DNA of 64,000 nucleotides from Aspidapion aeneum. Lineage: Eukaryota; Arthropoda; Insecta; Coleoptera; Brentidae. Below are positions 1 through 11,460 of this stretch, piece by piece. The position numbers and the translations under genes were made by a program. The DNA lies in contig OY755042.1 in NCBI GenBank assembly GCA_963576565.1, positions 13,370,262-13,434,261 of the forward strand. The letters are read 5' to 3'. The notes under the pieces are model-generated. The model made no database searches and was not told the DNA's origin. It saw only the letters and a program-made list of their open reading frames with translations. How positions within the stretch are numbered: position 1 is the stretch's first letter; every line of letters starts with the position of its first letter.

Positions 1-2190
1 AAACTACTTCATAGGATTGTTTCTTGATAGTCGATTCTGATAGTCTTCTCTACCACAATAGGACGTTGCTAAAGTTTTACTTTCTTTTTAGTCGTTATTT
101 CGTAGTCGCCCTGACTTTTATATCCTACTTAATTACCACTAGAAAGTTAAGCTTCATTGGAGTCCCAAACAAGTGTATCCGACAACTACATTATAACTTT
201 AATTTTTACCACAAAAGTTTGTGTCATCATAGTAACATCTGATGTAACAATGTAGACAAAATAACTTTTTGGATCAACTTTAAAGCCGCAACTACTTTCA
301 AGTAACCTTTTCGACTATCAGGGAATATAGTTTGGGACGCCATGTTTTTATGTAAGAAAGAAAATTTAATATTTTTGTTGTCGTTTTATGAGCTCATATT
401 AAAGAGCCATACTATTTTATAAACAAATTAGTTGAAGCTTACCAAAAATGCTCTTCTTAAGCACCATTTGTTGGAGTTAACTGTCGATTATGAAAACATA
501 ACCTCCAAAATCACAACACAAAAATTCCATCAGCTACCAGAAAACGGCTCAATTTTACGGGCGCACCGGTTTTTTGCAATATATATAATGCATGTTATAC
601 AAAAAACTTTGCGTCGCACTCGAATTTTGATCCTCTGCTCGTAAATTCTCACACTTTTGGATAACATAGTTCATATTATAACCATAACCAAACAAAAAAA
701 CTAAGCGAGTCTGTTTACTGTTGTGTCCACCATATTGTGTAACAATTCTACCAAAAAGAAACGATTATATTACTTGCAACTACATCGCAACTTTTATGCC
801 ATTACGGAAAAAAAAAACAGCCTCTACGACGTAGTAGATACCTGGCTACGACGTAGTAGTGTAGTTGTTACTACAGTGACTTTAAACACTTGGCCAAGTA
901 GTTATAACCAGAAATTGGTTCCCCACTTAGGGAATTATAACGTCGCTGTATGGTATACTGAGACGTAGCGGGAGTACGTTGCGGTTACTTTTAAGAAATT
1001 CTTTCTAGTTGGGGTTTCGTCGTTACAACTTTAATTGTTTGTTGGGCGCCAAAATCCTTCTTGAGCAAATGTTCTAAAAATCAGTTTTTTTGTGATTTTC
1101 TGGAAAACTAATAACTTTCAAAAAAAGTCAAGAGTGAAAAATTACGCAAAATCAATCGGCCTATAGTATAAAATTAAGAAAAAACCTAACCTAACATTTT
1201 AAAAAATATATGTAAAATTAATGACTTTTTTATATTTAATTTTTTGCCCGCCCTGTAAGTAACATGTATTAAAATGTTAATAATTTATAATATTAAGCTC
1301 TATCACCACTTGCATCAAACACCATTTACTAAAATTTAGTTTTTGTTTTTTAAAGTTAAACAACTTTAAGTAAAAGCTAGGAAAGTTGTTAATAATTGCC
1401 AGAAAAGCGTAATATTAAAAATATTTAACTTCTGGTTCGAAACAGAGTTAAAATACGCGCAAAAGCGCACACTTTTATTTTATTTGAAATTAAAGTAATT
1501 TTTATAAAATTTAAGAAAAAATTGTGTTTGACTAAACTTAAATGTAACAAAGGGGTTTAGACAAAATAAATGGAGCATAAAGGCAATGATCTCTATCATA
1601 AGGGTGATTTATTAAGGGTTGAAAATTATAAACTGAGGTACTAGAATAACGTTTTACCAAATACTCGTATTAATATGCAATTTTTTGTTTTTATGTCAAG
1701 GAGTTTTCGCCAAGGCTGTCAAAAACCAGGCTATAAGTACATGGATAAATTATTTTTTGGAGATATCTTGGGAACTAAAATGCAACGACTATTCGGTAAA
1801 ACTTTATATACTCATATTTATAATTTTAAGCCCTTAAAAAACCACCCTTAGGTTATATTTATTTTATTTAAACCTCTGTGTCCCATTAAAGTTTAGTAAA
1901 AGACTTTTTTTGCTATGAATAGCAGTTTGGCAGGAATTTCAACTATAATAAAAGTGTAATAATAAAACTGATTTTTAGAACATTTGGGCCCTTATATCTA
2001 GCAAAGCTCGGTGATTTTGGCGGAGAATATGTGGGGATGTTTTCCAGATGCTAGGGAATAATTATTCTTTGTTTGAAACTCGTAGACAATGATTATTATA
2101 CAAAAATCCAGCTTGCATCTATTTTTTTCCAAGTTTCCGGGTTTTTTCACCTAATATGACTGGCCTATTTGTGTTGTGTGTCACACACGA
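1..2190. other. AT-rich intronic sequence without recognisable gene or element
   Basis: Only short chance reading frames occur, none starting with a good ATG or resembling a known family. There are many A and T runs and no inverted ends that I could pair. Confidence 0.5.
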
Positions 2191-2199
2191 TTGCTTTCA

Positions 2200-2338
2200 G
2201 TGGCGCACCCAGGAATATGTCTTCGGGGGGCCCGAGACCTCATCATGTTGTATTTTCTTTTTATTTATGAAATATGTGGAAAATATCTAAAAAAATCTTG
2301 GGCTTGGGGGGTGGGCCCCAGGCCTGGGTGCGCCCATG
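2200..2338. mobile_element. hAT-type MITE, GGCGCACCCAGG family
   Basis: The ends GTGGCGCACCCAGG and CCTGGGTGCGCCCATG are near-perfect inverted repeats. The 8 bases TGCTTTCA occur on both sides (2192-2199 and 2339-2346), the target duplication length typical of hAT elements. The inside has G runs, an AT-rich core and no coding capacity. Confidence 0.8.
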
Positions 2339-2454
2339 TGCTTTCATACCTACATTAATACAAATTCTCAAAATTGGATGAAGTTAAAAATCTAGATCAG
2401 TTGTTTAACTGTCACTGTTTTCCAAAATCTTTAAGGCAATTTTTACCTATGGCA

Positions 2455-2760
2455 ATTTGTGTCTTTCGGGTGACGTCATCAATTTATCATCTTACCTCAC
2501 CATCTCTTTTATTTTTCAAAATATGGTGGGCTGTATTGATACAAATACCATAAGCAAGCTACCTTCAAGTTAAAATGTAGAAATAAACAAAGCTAATAAA
2601 TGATCAAACTTACGAGTCAGGTATGTTGCAAGAATAGTTGGGCGCAAAGTTGGGCGTAAATTACCATGCACTGTTTCCGTGCTAAAAGTGATATCACCAT
2701 ACAGAGTTCTAAAAAAATCCAGATAGTTCACGTGTTCATTTTACCAACTTCATTTTACCA
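2455..2760 (+). repeat. Dispersed repeat, copy 1 (partner at 6245-6385)
   Basis: Shared phrases with 6245-6385 include ATCTCTTTTATTTT, TGATACAAA, CAAGCTACCT and CATACAGAGTT in the same order and strand. No coding content. Confidence 0.5.
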
Positions 2761-3539
2761 CTAGAAATGAGAGAGTTCTTTTGCCTGATATTTAAAATAT
2801 CGAGATGGAAGAGGTTGGTATTTAGGTCTAAAGGTGCATTTATACTTGAGCGTGGACGCAACAATGTTAAGCTCTTATACAGTATAGCTGCTGTGTGACT
2901 TTGTAGGTTAGAAATGTAGACCAGTCAAATTACACTTTGAAAGAAAAAAAATTATTAACAGGATCTGAATCATTAAAAATTGTAGAGCGGCGAAAAACAA
3001 AGTAAAAAAATAAATGCGTGAGCAGGAGCGTTACGGGTTAGGTTTGGGGGGGGGGGAGTAAAAAGGGGCAAGGAATCGTATTATTTCGATTTCCGGTAAG
3101 TCATAGGTCATAAAAATATCTTAAACTTTTGTAAATGTAATTTTTTACATAGCCTCAAAATGTTCGCAAAAAATTATTTTATTCTATTTTTTGTTTTTTA
3201 TTTTTATTTTTGCAAAAATAATGTCAGTTTAACAAAACTTGGTAAGAGTAGAGCTCTTTGGGTGCTTAATGTCTACAATATGTTATAAACACAAAAAAAG
3301 TGTCCAATATATTTGTTTTTTCTGCTTAAAAACACTTTTTTTTTTAATGAAATTTCTCATTCAGAAAATCGTCGTATCTAGTTCTGCTGGTACTAAGATT
3401 TTGGCACTGAGATATACTTTTTGGAGAAATAAAACAAAATGAAGTCGTCATTTCAAAACATGTCCGAAAATAGAAAAAATTGTACAATATTTTTTTAAGT
3501 TATTGTAGTTATTTTATAAGTTTTAAAATATTTTTTAAG
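2761..3539. other. Intronic sequence with no recognised feature
   Basis: AT-rich sequence with a G run near 3047-3057. I see no gene and no paired element ends. Confidence 0.4.
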
Positions 3540-3900
3540 CTACTGATATATGTACAGGGTTTTTCCGTATATTTTTACACCATATCTAAAACGTTTACAT
3601 GTATAGATATCAAAATATGATAAACACAAAAGTTTCATAATTTTTTACAAGGTTGAAGGTTTTTTTTTTAAATTGAACACCCTATATATTATTTTAGATT
3701 TTTTTAGATCATTTCTTCCTGATTTTAAAAATATACATGTTGGGATTATTTCGTTTATTAGTTTTGGAGATATATTCGTTTAAAAGTTTAAAAAATTAAA
3801 TTGATACTCTTTAAAACTTCAAGGCAACCATGAAAAAGACAATCGCATTGACAGAAAAAGTGATGCTGATACTTTTGTAAGGTATACATATAATTAATTA
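3540..3900 (+). repeat. Dispersed repeat family C, copy 1
   Basis: Shares long blocks with 13660-14010 (TTTTTACACCAT, CTAAAACGTTTA, TTTTGGAGATATA, GACAATCGCATT) and, reversed, with 15815-15985. It runs into the palindrome at 3917-4425 and may be the body of the same element. Confidence 0.6.
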
Positions 3901-3916
3901 ATATTTGTTATCCGTG

Positions 3917-4425
3917 GTAATTCTGCGCAGGAATATGTGGCGCCGCAGGCCAGTAAAAGCAAAACATAATACAATTTCTTTTAGAAAAAAATAAATATCT
4001 AATACTTCATTGATAATTTTCTACATAGCCTCCTTGATTATTAATACAATTTTCAATACTTCTTATACATTTTTTTTGTGAATAGATTAATAAATAGAGT
4101 GCGCGGAATTTCCATTAAGATCGACAAATGTCTGTACTATTTTCTCTTGTAGAATTTGAAGTGTTTCCGTCTGTTCAAATTCTACAAGAGAAACTAGAAC
4201 AGACATTCGTCGATCTCAATGGAAATTCTGCGCACTCTATCCATTAAGCTATTCACAGAAAAATTATTAGAATTATTTAAAATTTTATTAATAATCAAGG
4301 AGGCTATGTAGAAAATTATCAATAAATTATTAAATATTTATTTTTTTCTAAAAAAAATTGTATTATGTTTTGCTTTTACTGGCTTGCGGCGCGGCGCCAC
4401 ACATTACTGCGCAGATTTCTCACTC
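3917..4425. mobile_element. Foldback element from a Tc1/mariner-like 3' end
   Basis: The left arm (AGGCCAGTAAAAGCAAAAC, then TAGCCTCCTTGATTATTAAT) is mirrored on the right (ATTAATAATCAAGGAGGCTA, then the GCTTTTACTGGC side), with the turn near 4165. One arm reads as a short peptide with ENCINNQGGYVEN, similar to the C-terminal R..CI..GG signature of Tc1-like transposases, so the foldback probably formed from the 3' end of such an element. A single reversed arm is at 15700-15814. Confidence 0.65.
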
Positions 4426-4639
4426 CATACCCTTACCAATTGTAAGGGTTTGGAAATAACACTTTTTTGGGCAGAGCTTTAAATGCACCGCGCTTTTAAA
4501 ACTCTATGGCGTTAACTAAAACGGTTTCAGAGAAAATAATGTTTAAAAAAAATGACTAACATATAGGTAATCTAGGCACGTTTTTTGAGGGTTGTGGTTT
4601 ATTTTCTTTATTGAGGATTTATAATGCACGTTATGGAAT

Positions 4640-5025
4640 TATTTTTTTTAGCTCACACATATACTATACTATAGTAGTGTGAGCTATGGTGATCCTAATT
4701 TTTTCGAGAAAAAAAAAGTTGCTCCGATTTCAAAAATTTTTATATATCTTTGCGTTTCAGAAAAATTAGAGTTTAAGTGAAAATATGGCGTGTGTGATAT
4801 CAAACGAAAGGTAATTGAGTCCGGAGTTTAACAAAATACATTTTAGTTTTTTGTTTTTTTTAAGGGTGGGGGTAGATTTAAAAAATTTGAGTTTAAGTCA
4901 AAACATGGCTTGTGTGGTATCAAACAAAAGGTAATTTAGTCTGGAGTTAAATAAAATATATTTCAGTTTTTAGTTATATTAGCTCACACGTACACTATAA
5001 CTATAGTACCTAGTGTGAGCTTAGG
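4640..5025. repeat. Pair of TTAGCTCACAC hairpins flanking a 2-copy repeat
   Basis: A hairpin with the stem GCTCACAC/GTGTGAGC lies at about 4651-4684 and a second at 4981-5022. Between them a block of about 120 bases (TTGAGTTTAAGT, GGTATCAAAC, AAAGGTAATT) occurs twice in tandem (about 4748-4857 and 4876-4977). Confidence 0.6.
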
Positions 5026-5493
5026 GGCCCATATATTGGCAGAGAATTTTTAGATGCAAGTAAAATTACAGTATTCTAATGTATGTTCACATACCTAAAG
5101 TTATTATAGACTACCTAATCCTACTTAAATTAAATATACCAAAGATTGAAACCAGTTCACATTAGTAGTTATAAATAAATGTTTATTCTTGTAAACTCAC
5201 AAGTTTTTTGTTAATTTAAAAAATTCTTTAAAATCGAAAATGAAACGTAAAATTGGTTATGAAATTCAAATTTTTTTGTAAATTCACATACATATGTATT
5301 TATTATTCTTTTCAGGAAGGTGTAAATTGGCATTGTTTTATTATTTTCTTATACAAATGTAAATTTTACGTATTTTTATGGTATGTTAACATCTCAGGTA
5401 ATATAAATTAGGAATGTATTTTCAGAAAGTGGATTTGAATTTACATTAAATTTTTTCAGTGTAAAGTAATCCGCGCCTATTTAGTGACAGCCT
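5026..5493. other. Intronic sequence with no recognised feature
   Basis: AT-rich with short T and A runs. I see no gene or paired ends. Confidence 0.4.
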
Positions 5494-5875
5494 CAGTGGC
5501 GTAGCTATCATTGGGCAAACCGGGGCAGTACCCGGGGCCCCGGCGTAAAAGGGGGTAAAAGCGGCAATAAATTTGTAACTTAAATGTAACCAAAAAAAAT
5601 GTTGATCTAAATTTTAACTTAAAATCCAGCATTTGTTTTTTTTTTCACACAAATTAACTCAACTTTTATTAAAATTTTCATTTATGAAAAAAAATACTTT
5701 TCTTTTTACTGTTTCCTTGGTCCTTAAATAAATGCCAAAAAAGAGATTTTATTTTATTATTATGACAAAAGATAAATTTTTGTTGACAAGCATGTTAATT
5801 ATATTTTTTATTGACTAATGATGGCCCCCAAAAAATATTTGCCCCAGGGCCCCATGACTTCCAGTTACGCCGCTG
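5494..5875. mobile_element. hAT-type MITE, CAGTGGCGTAGCTA ends
   Basis: The left end CAGTGGCGTAGCTA pairs with the right end AGTTACGCCGCTG, each followed inward by GGGGCC-type runs. No clear 8-bp target duplication remains. Non-coding and AT-rich inside. Confidence 0.65.
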
Positions 5876-5901
5876 ATCCTTAATATCAGTTTACTCTGAA
5901 A

Positions 5902-6244
5902 CAGTGTTGCCAGACTGGTCTGACGACTTTCCTTTGACTAAGACATTAATTTCTACCATAATTTCTTTTTTTTATAAAAATTAAAGAAAAAAACCAAACA
6001 AATAAAAGATTTATAAGTTAAATCATAAATTATAAAAACCAAAATTAGAAATAAAGTATTTAAATTTACCTACATAATTTAAGTTTGTTAAATTTATTGG
6101 AATATTTGCAAAATATTAAAAAATTTATTAACTTTGCCTCAAAATAGTCAAAATATCAAATTCGAATAAAAACCTTCAATAGTAGACAAAATTTTTGTTC
6201 AAAACCCTTCATATTGAAGGAAAACCTTCAAATCTGGCAACACC
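5902..6244. mobile_element. Short inverted-repeat MITE with GTGTTGCCAGA ends
   Basis: CAGTGTTGCCAGA at the left is answered by TCTGGCAACACC at the right, giving an element of about 343 bp. The inside is AT-rich and non-coding. Confidence 0.6.
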
Positions 6245-6400
6245 ACCCTGCAATCTCTTTTATTTTCAAGCTATAGTGGGTTGGCTTGATACAAAGACCT
6301 CTCACAAGCTACCTCCAAGCTTAGAAGACCGCCATACAGAGTTTTAAGGAAATTAATGGAACAATTACACGTGTTTAGTTGGCCTAGAGCTAGAAAGGAG
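6245..6400 (+). repeat. Dispersed repeat, copy 2 (partner at 2455-2760)
   Basis: Same ordered phrases as 2455-2760, more compact. Possibly cut by the MITE that ends at 6244. Confidence 0.45.
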
Positions 6401-6676
6401 TGGTAGGCGAATCGAGTGACAGATCACTGTCAAAATCAGCGGTCCATGACCCTTCACACTTTTTGTTTGAAGGCGCTGAGAGGCATCTTTCTGCCATTTG
6501 AAATATACCATGTTGCATGGAGTACTTTATATGTTCCCTCTCGCATAGTTAAAGGTTATCTATTCTCTAGTCAGTTCTAGTCAGAGTTCGAGGTAGACAA
6601 ACATTTTCCGGAATCGTCACTTTATTTATTGGCATCTTCTTTATTGGGGATACCTATGCAAAAAATAGGATCCATT
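6401..6676. other. Intronic sequence with no recognised feature
   Basis: No gene or repeat recognised. Confidence 0.4.
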
Positions 6677-6855
6677 CAGTGGCGTATATAGAAAAAAGTT
6701 TCGAGGGGGGCCGAGACAGTTTCGGGGGGGGGGGTCTGAGGCCCCTTGAGGCCGTATTTTATGCTATTTTATTTTTGTATTCATAAAATGTGTGGAATAC
6801 ATCTAAAAAAATCTTAGCCCGGGCCCCCAGCCCCCCCCCCTTATATACGCCACTG
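6677..6855. mobile_element. hAT-type MITE with perfect ends and 8-bp target duplication
   Basis: The ends CAGTGGCGTATATA and TATATACGCCACTG are perfect 14-bp inverted repeats. GATCCATT lies on both sides (6669-6676 and 6856-6863). The interior has G and C runs and the phrase AAATCTTAG shared with the GGCGCACCC family, so the two families are related. Confidence 0.9.
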
Positions 6856-7049
6856 GATCCATTATTAATATTTGACATCCTGTTCCTGTTCTTGGAGTGC
6901 GTGGCGAGCTTACACTATACCTTCATGGGACGCTTGGCAATTTAATAGCAAATGGTTTTGGGCAAAATATAGCACTGGCGCGCCGCTACTTCTGGGAAAA
7001 CTAATGCAAATTTTTGTATTCATCCGATTGAGCAACTGACAGTGTTGCC

Positions 7050-8350
7050 TTCAGTGCACAGTTTTCGGCGCAGGCTCTCCGAGCTCCTGTTGGACTTTTT
7101 AATTCGATTGCAGTGACAATCTTTTGACAGCTCCACAACTGTTTTTAAAAGAACTCATCACAACACTGCTTGGTTGATTTCTGTAAACCTGGGATCATTA
7201 CTTAATTTCTCTTTTTTTAGTCTACTATCTTCTGCAGTTTTAGTCGTCGAAGTTGTTTAATGTATTAAGGGTTAGTCCTTTGGTCTTTGACGCCTTGAAT
7301 GGGTGAGGAATAGATCAGTGTGGCTTGTACTTAATAACCATTGATTTTCAGTCTGTTGTGGTCTAATGATTCAAGTATTGACATTATCTCAAATGCGATA
7401 CTTTTATCCTCGGTGTTGGTGGTTTTTAGGACTAATTCTGGCGTTTTACAAGGAACATTTCACTGGCCTTTTTACAGGTTTAGTGCAGTTGGATGTATGG
7501 TGTGGGCCAGCGCCTTCAATACATCGGGTCTTGACTCGGCATTTGGACTGGTTGTGACCGAAGAGTTGGCAGCGGTGGCAATGTGCCATTTTTAGTCTGC
7601 GTTTAAAGGATTCTACTTTGATTTTTAGCCAAAGAACTTCATGTCGTAAATGTTTTTCAAAGATCGTGCTTCCCTTTCTTCATCTGTACAGTAGGCGGTT
7701 ATATCCTTAATTACAATGTGGAGCTAGTTTATTCATTGGTTTCAAAAGTATTCGCAGTTTCTGGTTATCAAGAAGGCTAGTTATTTTTCTGTAGTTCTTG
7801 AAACTGGTCGGTTTATTTTAACTTCTTTTTAAGTTGTTTTGGCAAAATCCTAGTGAAGACCGGCATAGGAAATAACTTTTTGAAAACTCTTCCACTTCTT
7901 GCCTCAACAAAATGGTGGTATGCGCTCCTTCTTTGGTTGTTCTTTCTACTATGGCCTAGCAGAAGCGGTTTTTGGTTTTTATCTCCATTTGATTTTTTAT
8001 GTGGAATAACTTGCTAGTCGGTATCTTGGCCTCTCTTTTTCCTAGTCTTGGTTTTTTGGTTGACCGATAGTATTTGGTTGTCACTTGATGTTTGTAGTTT
8101 TAGTAATTGTTGATATAGTAGCTCCTTGCTTCTCTCTTCATGAATTTCAAATGCGGTTTAAAACTGCTTTGAAGCAGCTTCTTGCCGCTTCAGAGCAACT
8201 GTTGGCTCCAACAGAGTAGCTGCCTGCTGCTCCAGTTTAGCTGTCTGCATGTTTAATCGAAACTTTTCTTTATCGAGCAAGGTCGCTTTCTTTAAAACCC
8301 TTCATATTGTGGACTTCCATGGCATCGTGACAATAAACTTTTTTCTTAGT
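7050..8350 (-). pseudogene. Decayed Jockey-like retrotransposon ORF1 (gag) remnant
   Basis: Read on the minus strand, about 7590-7340 encodes CHRCQLFGHNQSKC, then RCIEGAGPHHTSNC and a disrupted KCSL-type third finger. This is the zinc-knuckle series of Jockey-clade ORF1 proteins, which bind the element RNA. Upstream on that strand, about 8250-7620 reads as a Gln/Ala-rich N-terminal part and a fragment KDITAYCTDEEREARSLKN. Stops break the frame and the third knuckle has lost a Cys (TGT changed to TAA). No matching reverse transcriptase is present downstream, so this is a truncated, dead copy inside the ladybird intron. Confidence 0.6.
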
Positions 8351-9607
8351 TTGTATATAGTATATGCGTGTAGTAGGCGCCTTATCTTTACACAGGCCGT
8401 ACTAGGAATAGACGTGCAAACCTAACTTAACACGGTTATAAAACTCATAAATGAAACGAAAGACCACAGGCTAAACTAAACTGCTTTATATACAGAAAAG
8501 AGAGTTTTATGTGAAAAAAAAACTAATTTTTTTGACATGTGCCAATTGAAATTTGAGAATATAATATATTTTCACATTTGAATTGTCACTTCTGTCAAAA
8601 TCTTAATTACACTCCACTTTTTTTCTTGCCTTCTTTAAGATAAATCCCAAACGTCGCCGCTGCTACCCACAGATGTACAGACGCTTTTACCAAAAATATC
8701 CCTAGATCTTACGCAATTTTAACCATTGGCCATTTTAAATAAATTTTGAAAATAACGCTGCTTTTGTAAATAGTTGATTTGAGATTCCGAAGGCTGTCAA
8801 AATTTGAAAAAAAACCCAACTGCAAAAATGGCGCACACCGAGCATAGATACACAGAGATATACCGATATCAAAACTCTTGAAATTTCTTCAAAAAATACC
8901 TACAGGTAAACAATCAATACGTGCAGTACTGCCCTGTTAATTCAAATGTGACTTTTCTAACTTTGCATGAAACAGAAGTTTATTACTTAAATTCTATATT
9001 ATCGTAAAATTATTATCATTGACATATTTTATATATTTAATAACTTAATTTTATTTTGGTTTATCAGATCAACGTTATGAAATTAGGTCCTACCTAAATT
9101 TTATAAAATCAAATACTTCCTTTTGAGTTAATACAGCAGAGTCGGTGTAAACGACGACGATATAGAGCCCTTAAACCATAGAATCACTACAACATATAAA
9201 GCGTCTGTACGGGCATTCGGGCTTCGGTTAATAAAACCGACCGCTTTTAAAGACTGGCGAATTCCGGATTTAAAGAAATACAGCACGATTTGGCACTAAG
9301 GCACCCTTTCTTTTCCCGTATGGTGCATATATCCTTAGATTCTTGATTATGTTTAATAATAAATGCATTGTTGCCAAGTTGGCTAAAATTTGTGACATTA
9401 ATAGTCGAATTTTTATTTTGAAGCCCGAGTGAAGTCAATTTTTAAATAACATTTAACAACAAATACAATGGGCATTAATTACAATATGGCTTTCATGTGA
9501 TAAATACAAGGTAGCTATGTAACATACGTTGTTATAAAAAGCTGACAGCCTCGCAAATGTAGTTTTGTTTTATTAAATGGACCATACCTACCTACCACGA
9601 ATCGAAT
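8351..9607. other. Intronic sequence with no recognised feature
   Basis: I see no gene. Short open frames on the minus strand (9247-9438) have no family resemblance. Confidence 0.4.
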
Positions 9608-9771
9608 CAGGGGCGGATCTAGGAACTTTATTTGGAGGGGGGGATATCATAATGAATATGCATCAAACTGTTTTGCATAGTGACCAGGAGGTGTATTCTG
9701 TGTCAGAACTAAATATAATTTGACATTTGGGGAGGGATTCCCCCTTTTCCCCTCCCGTAGATCCGCGCCTG
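9608..9771. mobile_element. hAT-type MITE, CAGGGGCGGATCTAG ends
   Basis: The left end CAGGGGCGGATCTAGGA pairs with TAGATCCGCGCCTG on the right. ATCGAAT flanks both sides (9601-9607 and 9772-9778). A truncated right end of a related element lies at about 31235-31274. Confidence 0.75.
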
Positions 9772-9779
9772 ATCGAATG

Positions 9780-10219
9780 CAATTGCCAAAGGACCTATGT
9801 GTAGTGTAAACAAACCAAAGACTTTTTCTTGGTGGCAAGACAAGCCAAGAAGATACCTCAACTATTATTAATAGTTGCCCAACCACTCTTTTTGTTACTC
9901 AATATATTTTATTTAACAATAGAAATGGCAAGTGACAATTGCGCGTTATTGTCACAGAATAAAAAATTGTGAGAGATGATTTTACTTGGCAAGAGCTAAC
10001 ACAGGTAGGTGTAACGTTGACGAATCTATATTTTTGATTGTGTAATTTCTTACCTAGAGGTATTTAAATATATTTTGTCCTTTTCTGTAGAGATTTACGA
10101 AGTTTATTGGAATCAAGTCCATTCATATCAAGAGGTTTAATGAAAAGTTCATCACATATTAACGGCAAAACTGTAAATGACCAATGATTAATTACCATTT
10201 GGCTTACTTTGTACGGTTC
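9780..10219. other. Intronic sequence next to exon 1 with no recognised feature
   Basis: AT-rich, with no repeat ends visible. It may carry intronic regulatory sequence but nothing specific can be read. Confidence 0.35.
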
Positions 10220-10272
10220 TTAAATGCCCTGACAATGTGTACAGTGTGTTGCAATAGAAACAAGAAACTTAC

Positions 10273-11017
10273 CTGCACTGGATTCGCCTGTTGTAGAGTC
10301 AAAAGTCTTTGAAGTCATTTGGAATAGAGCGTCTAGTGGAGTACCACCAGGTTGCTTTCCCTGTTGTTGCTGCTGCTGCTGTTGCTGTCTTTGTCGTTGC
10401 ACAGTTGAAACAAGATCGGGCGAACAACAATCACTGGCAACACTAGAAGACCTGTCACTGCCCGTTTCTGAAGTGTAACTTGTGTTAAACGCGAGAAACG
10501 AGAGTTGTTGTTGAACCCGTATATGTCTTTGGAGTGTTTCTAGCCTCTGTTGATGTACTTCAACCACTGCTTGATCTATGTCCCAAGGTCTAACTATTCG
10601 CGTGCATTGAGGTTTCGATGGTTTATGATTTAAAATGTCTAAAATAGAAAAACTTTTAACACCTTCAGTTCTATCGTCCATCTCATTTGTGGGTGATACT
10701 CTACGCATACACGCTTCTTCCATACCTAGTCGTTTTAAAGGCTTAAAATAATCTTCACCTTCAGGATTTGTACATCTACAATCATTGGGTGTCGAACTTC
10801 TTTCTCTGAGTCTTTTGCGTGTTGAGTCCAATGCAGGACTTGGACAACCTACACTAATTTCATCATCAGATGCACACTTTCCGGAATCATCTACAGTTCT
10901 TTCAATATAACGCGGACTGGGTGATCTTGATGTTATAGGACTTTGATATCTTGAACCTAAATATGGAGACATTTCGTTAATACAACTTTTTGATGAAGTT
11001 GTCTCGATATCTTGCAT
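10273..11017 (-). CDS. lbx: Ladybird/Lbx-family homeobox transcription factor, first coding exon (partial gene)
   Basis: This exon encodes 248 residues plus one base. An in-frame TAA lies four codons before the chosen ATG (11017), and the base at -3 is a purine. The exon ends at a consensus donor (CAG|GTAAGT, exon end 10273), leaving a phase-1 junction. Visible features: Ser/Pro-rich N-terminus; FSILDIL at residues 123-129, an Eh1-type Groucho-binding motif; the continuation NHKPS resembling the Lbx FSIEDILNKPS region; IVRPWDID at 141-148; nine glutamines at 211-219; and PLDALFQMTSKTF at 227-239, close to the Lbx1 box before its homeodomain (PLCALEELASKTF). Lbx/ladybird proteins are nuclear repressor-type regulators of muscle, heart and neural cell fate, and Lbx1 also splits its coding region just before the homeodomain. 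The homeobox exon is not visible in the window, so the family call rests on these motifs. Another NK-cluster gene such as slouch or C15 is possible but fits less well. lbe versus lbl cannot be decided. Confidence 0.75.
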
Positions 11018-11460
11018 TTCACTCAATTAAAAAATGATGGGGTTGGAATAGTTTACGCATTGAAAGCACTTATTCACTGCACTGCTATTATATCACTGTT
11101 GTCTATTTGTGATTACTTTCGACCGCAATTATCATTATCCAAAAACCAATTATGACACGTAAAAATCTTTAACGAGAACACGTGATACAGCCTAGTATCT
11201 TTAACAGATCTGGTAACGAGTGAGGCTCTTTGTGTGCCAATCTACTCGACAGCGGCTCTTTAGTAAATCCCGCCTTTCATTTAAACTTCTAACCAATAAA
11301 AAGCCAGCAGGAAACTATCGGTCTTTTGTAAATGTGCCGCCATGACTGGGTATTGGCTGAAGGTGGGACTTCTGTCCGTTTTATTTTCCGTTTCGACCCA
11401 CCAATCATCTGTCTAATTTGTACATTGCCGTTTATATAATTTGTTTCAGGGGAGATAAAT
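11018..11460 (-). promoter_or_regulatory. lbx: Candidate 5' UTR and promoter of the ladybird-like gene
   Basis: This stretch directly upstream of the ATG lacks the surrounding repeat families. Read on the minus strand it has a TATATAAA box (11431-11438), CCAAT boxes in both orientations (near 11144, 11236, 11352 and 11401), a palindromic E-box CACGTG (11179-11184) and an ATTA/GATAAT cluster (about 11127-11141) of a kind bound by homeodomain or GATA factors. A start site about 25-30 bp downstream of the TATA box would give a 5' UTR of about 390 bases. These are motif matches only. Confidence 0.4.

Larger units (their letters stand above)
1..10272 (-). other. First intron of the ladybird-like gene, continuing beyond the window
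   Basis: The donor GTAAGT reads on the minus strand from 10272 downwards. I found no minus-strand sequence that would encode the homeodomain core (WFQNRRAK), so the acceptor and homeobox exon must lie outside the window and the intron exceeds 10.2 kb. It is filled with repeats, listed separately. Without the second exon the extent is an inference. Confidence 0.6.

Noticed and set aside
7341..7595. Two overlapping plus-strand frames resembling a small protein
   Set aside because: They are antisense to a recognisable retrotransposon gag zinc-knuckle region on the minus strand.
10220..10272. Continuation of the ladybird frame past the exon end to a stop
   Set aside because: The sequence follows a perfect CAG|GTAAGT donor, and the extra residues have no counterpart in Lbx proteins, so this is intron read-through.
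11018..11026. Start three codons upstream of the chosen ATG
   Set aside because: That codon is TTG, preceded by an in-frame TAA; a nuclear animal gene would use the ATG at 11017.
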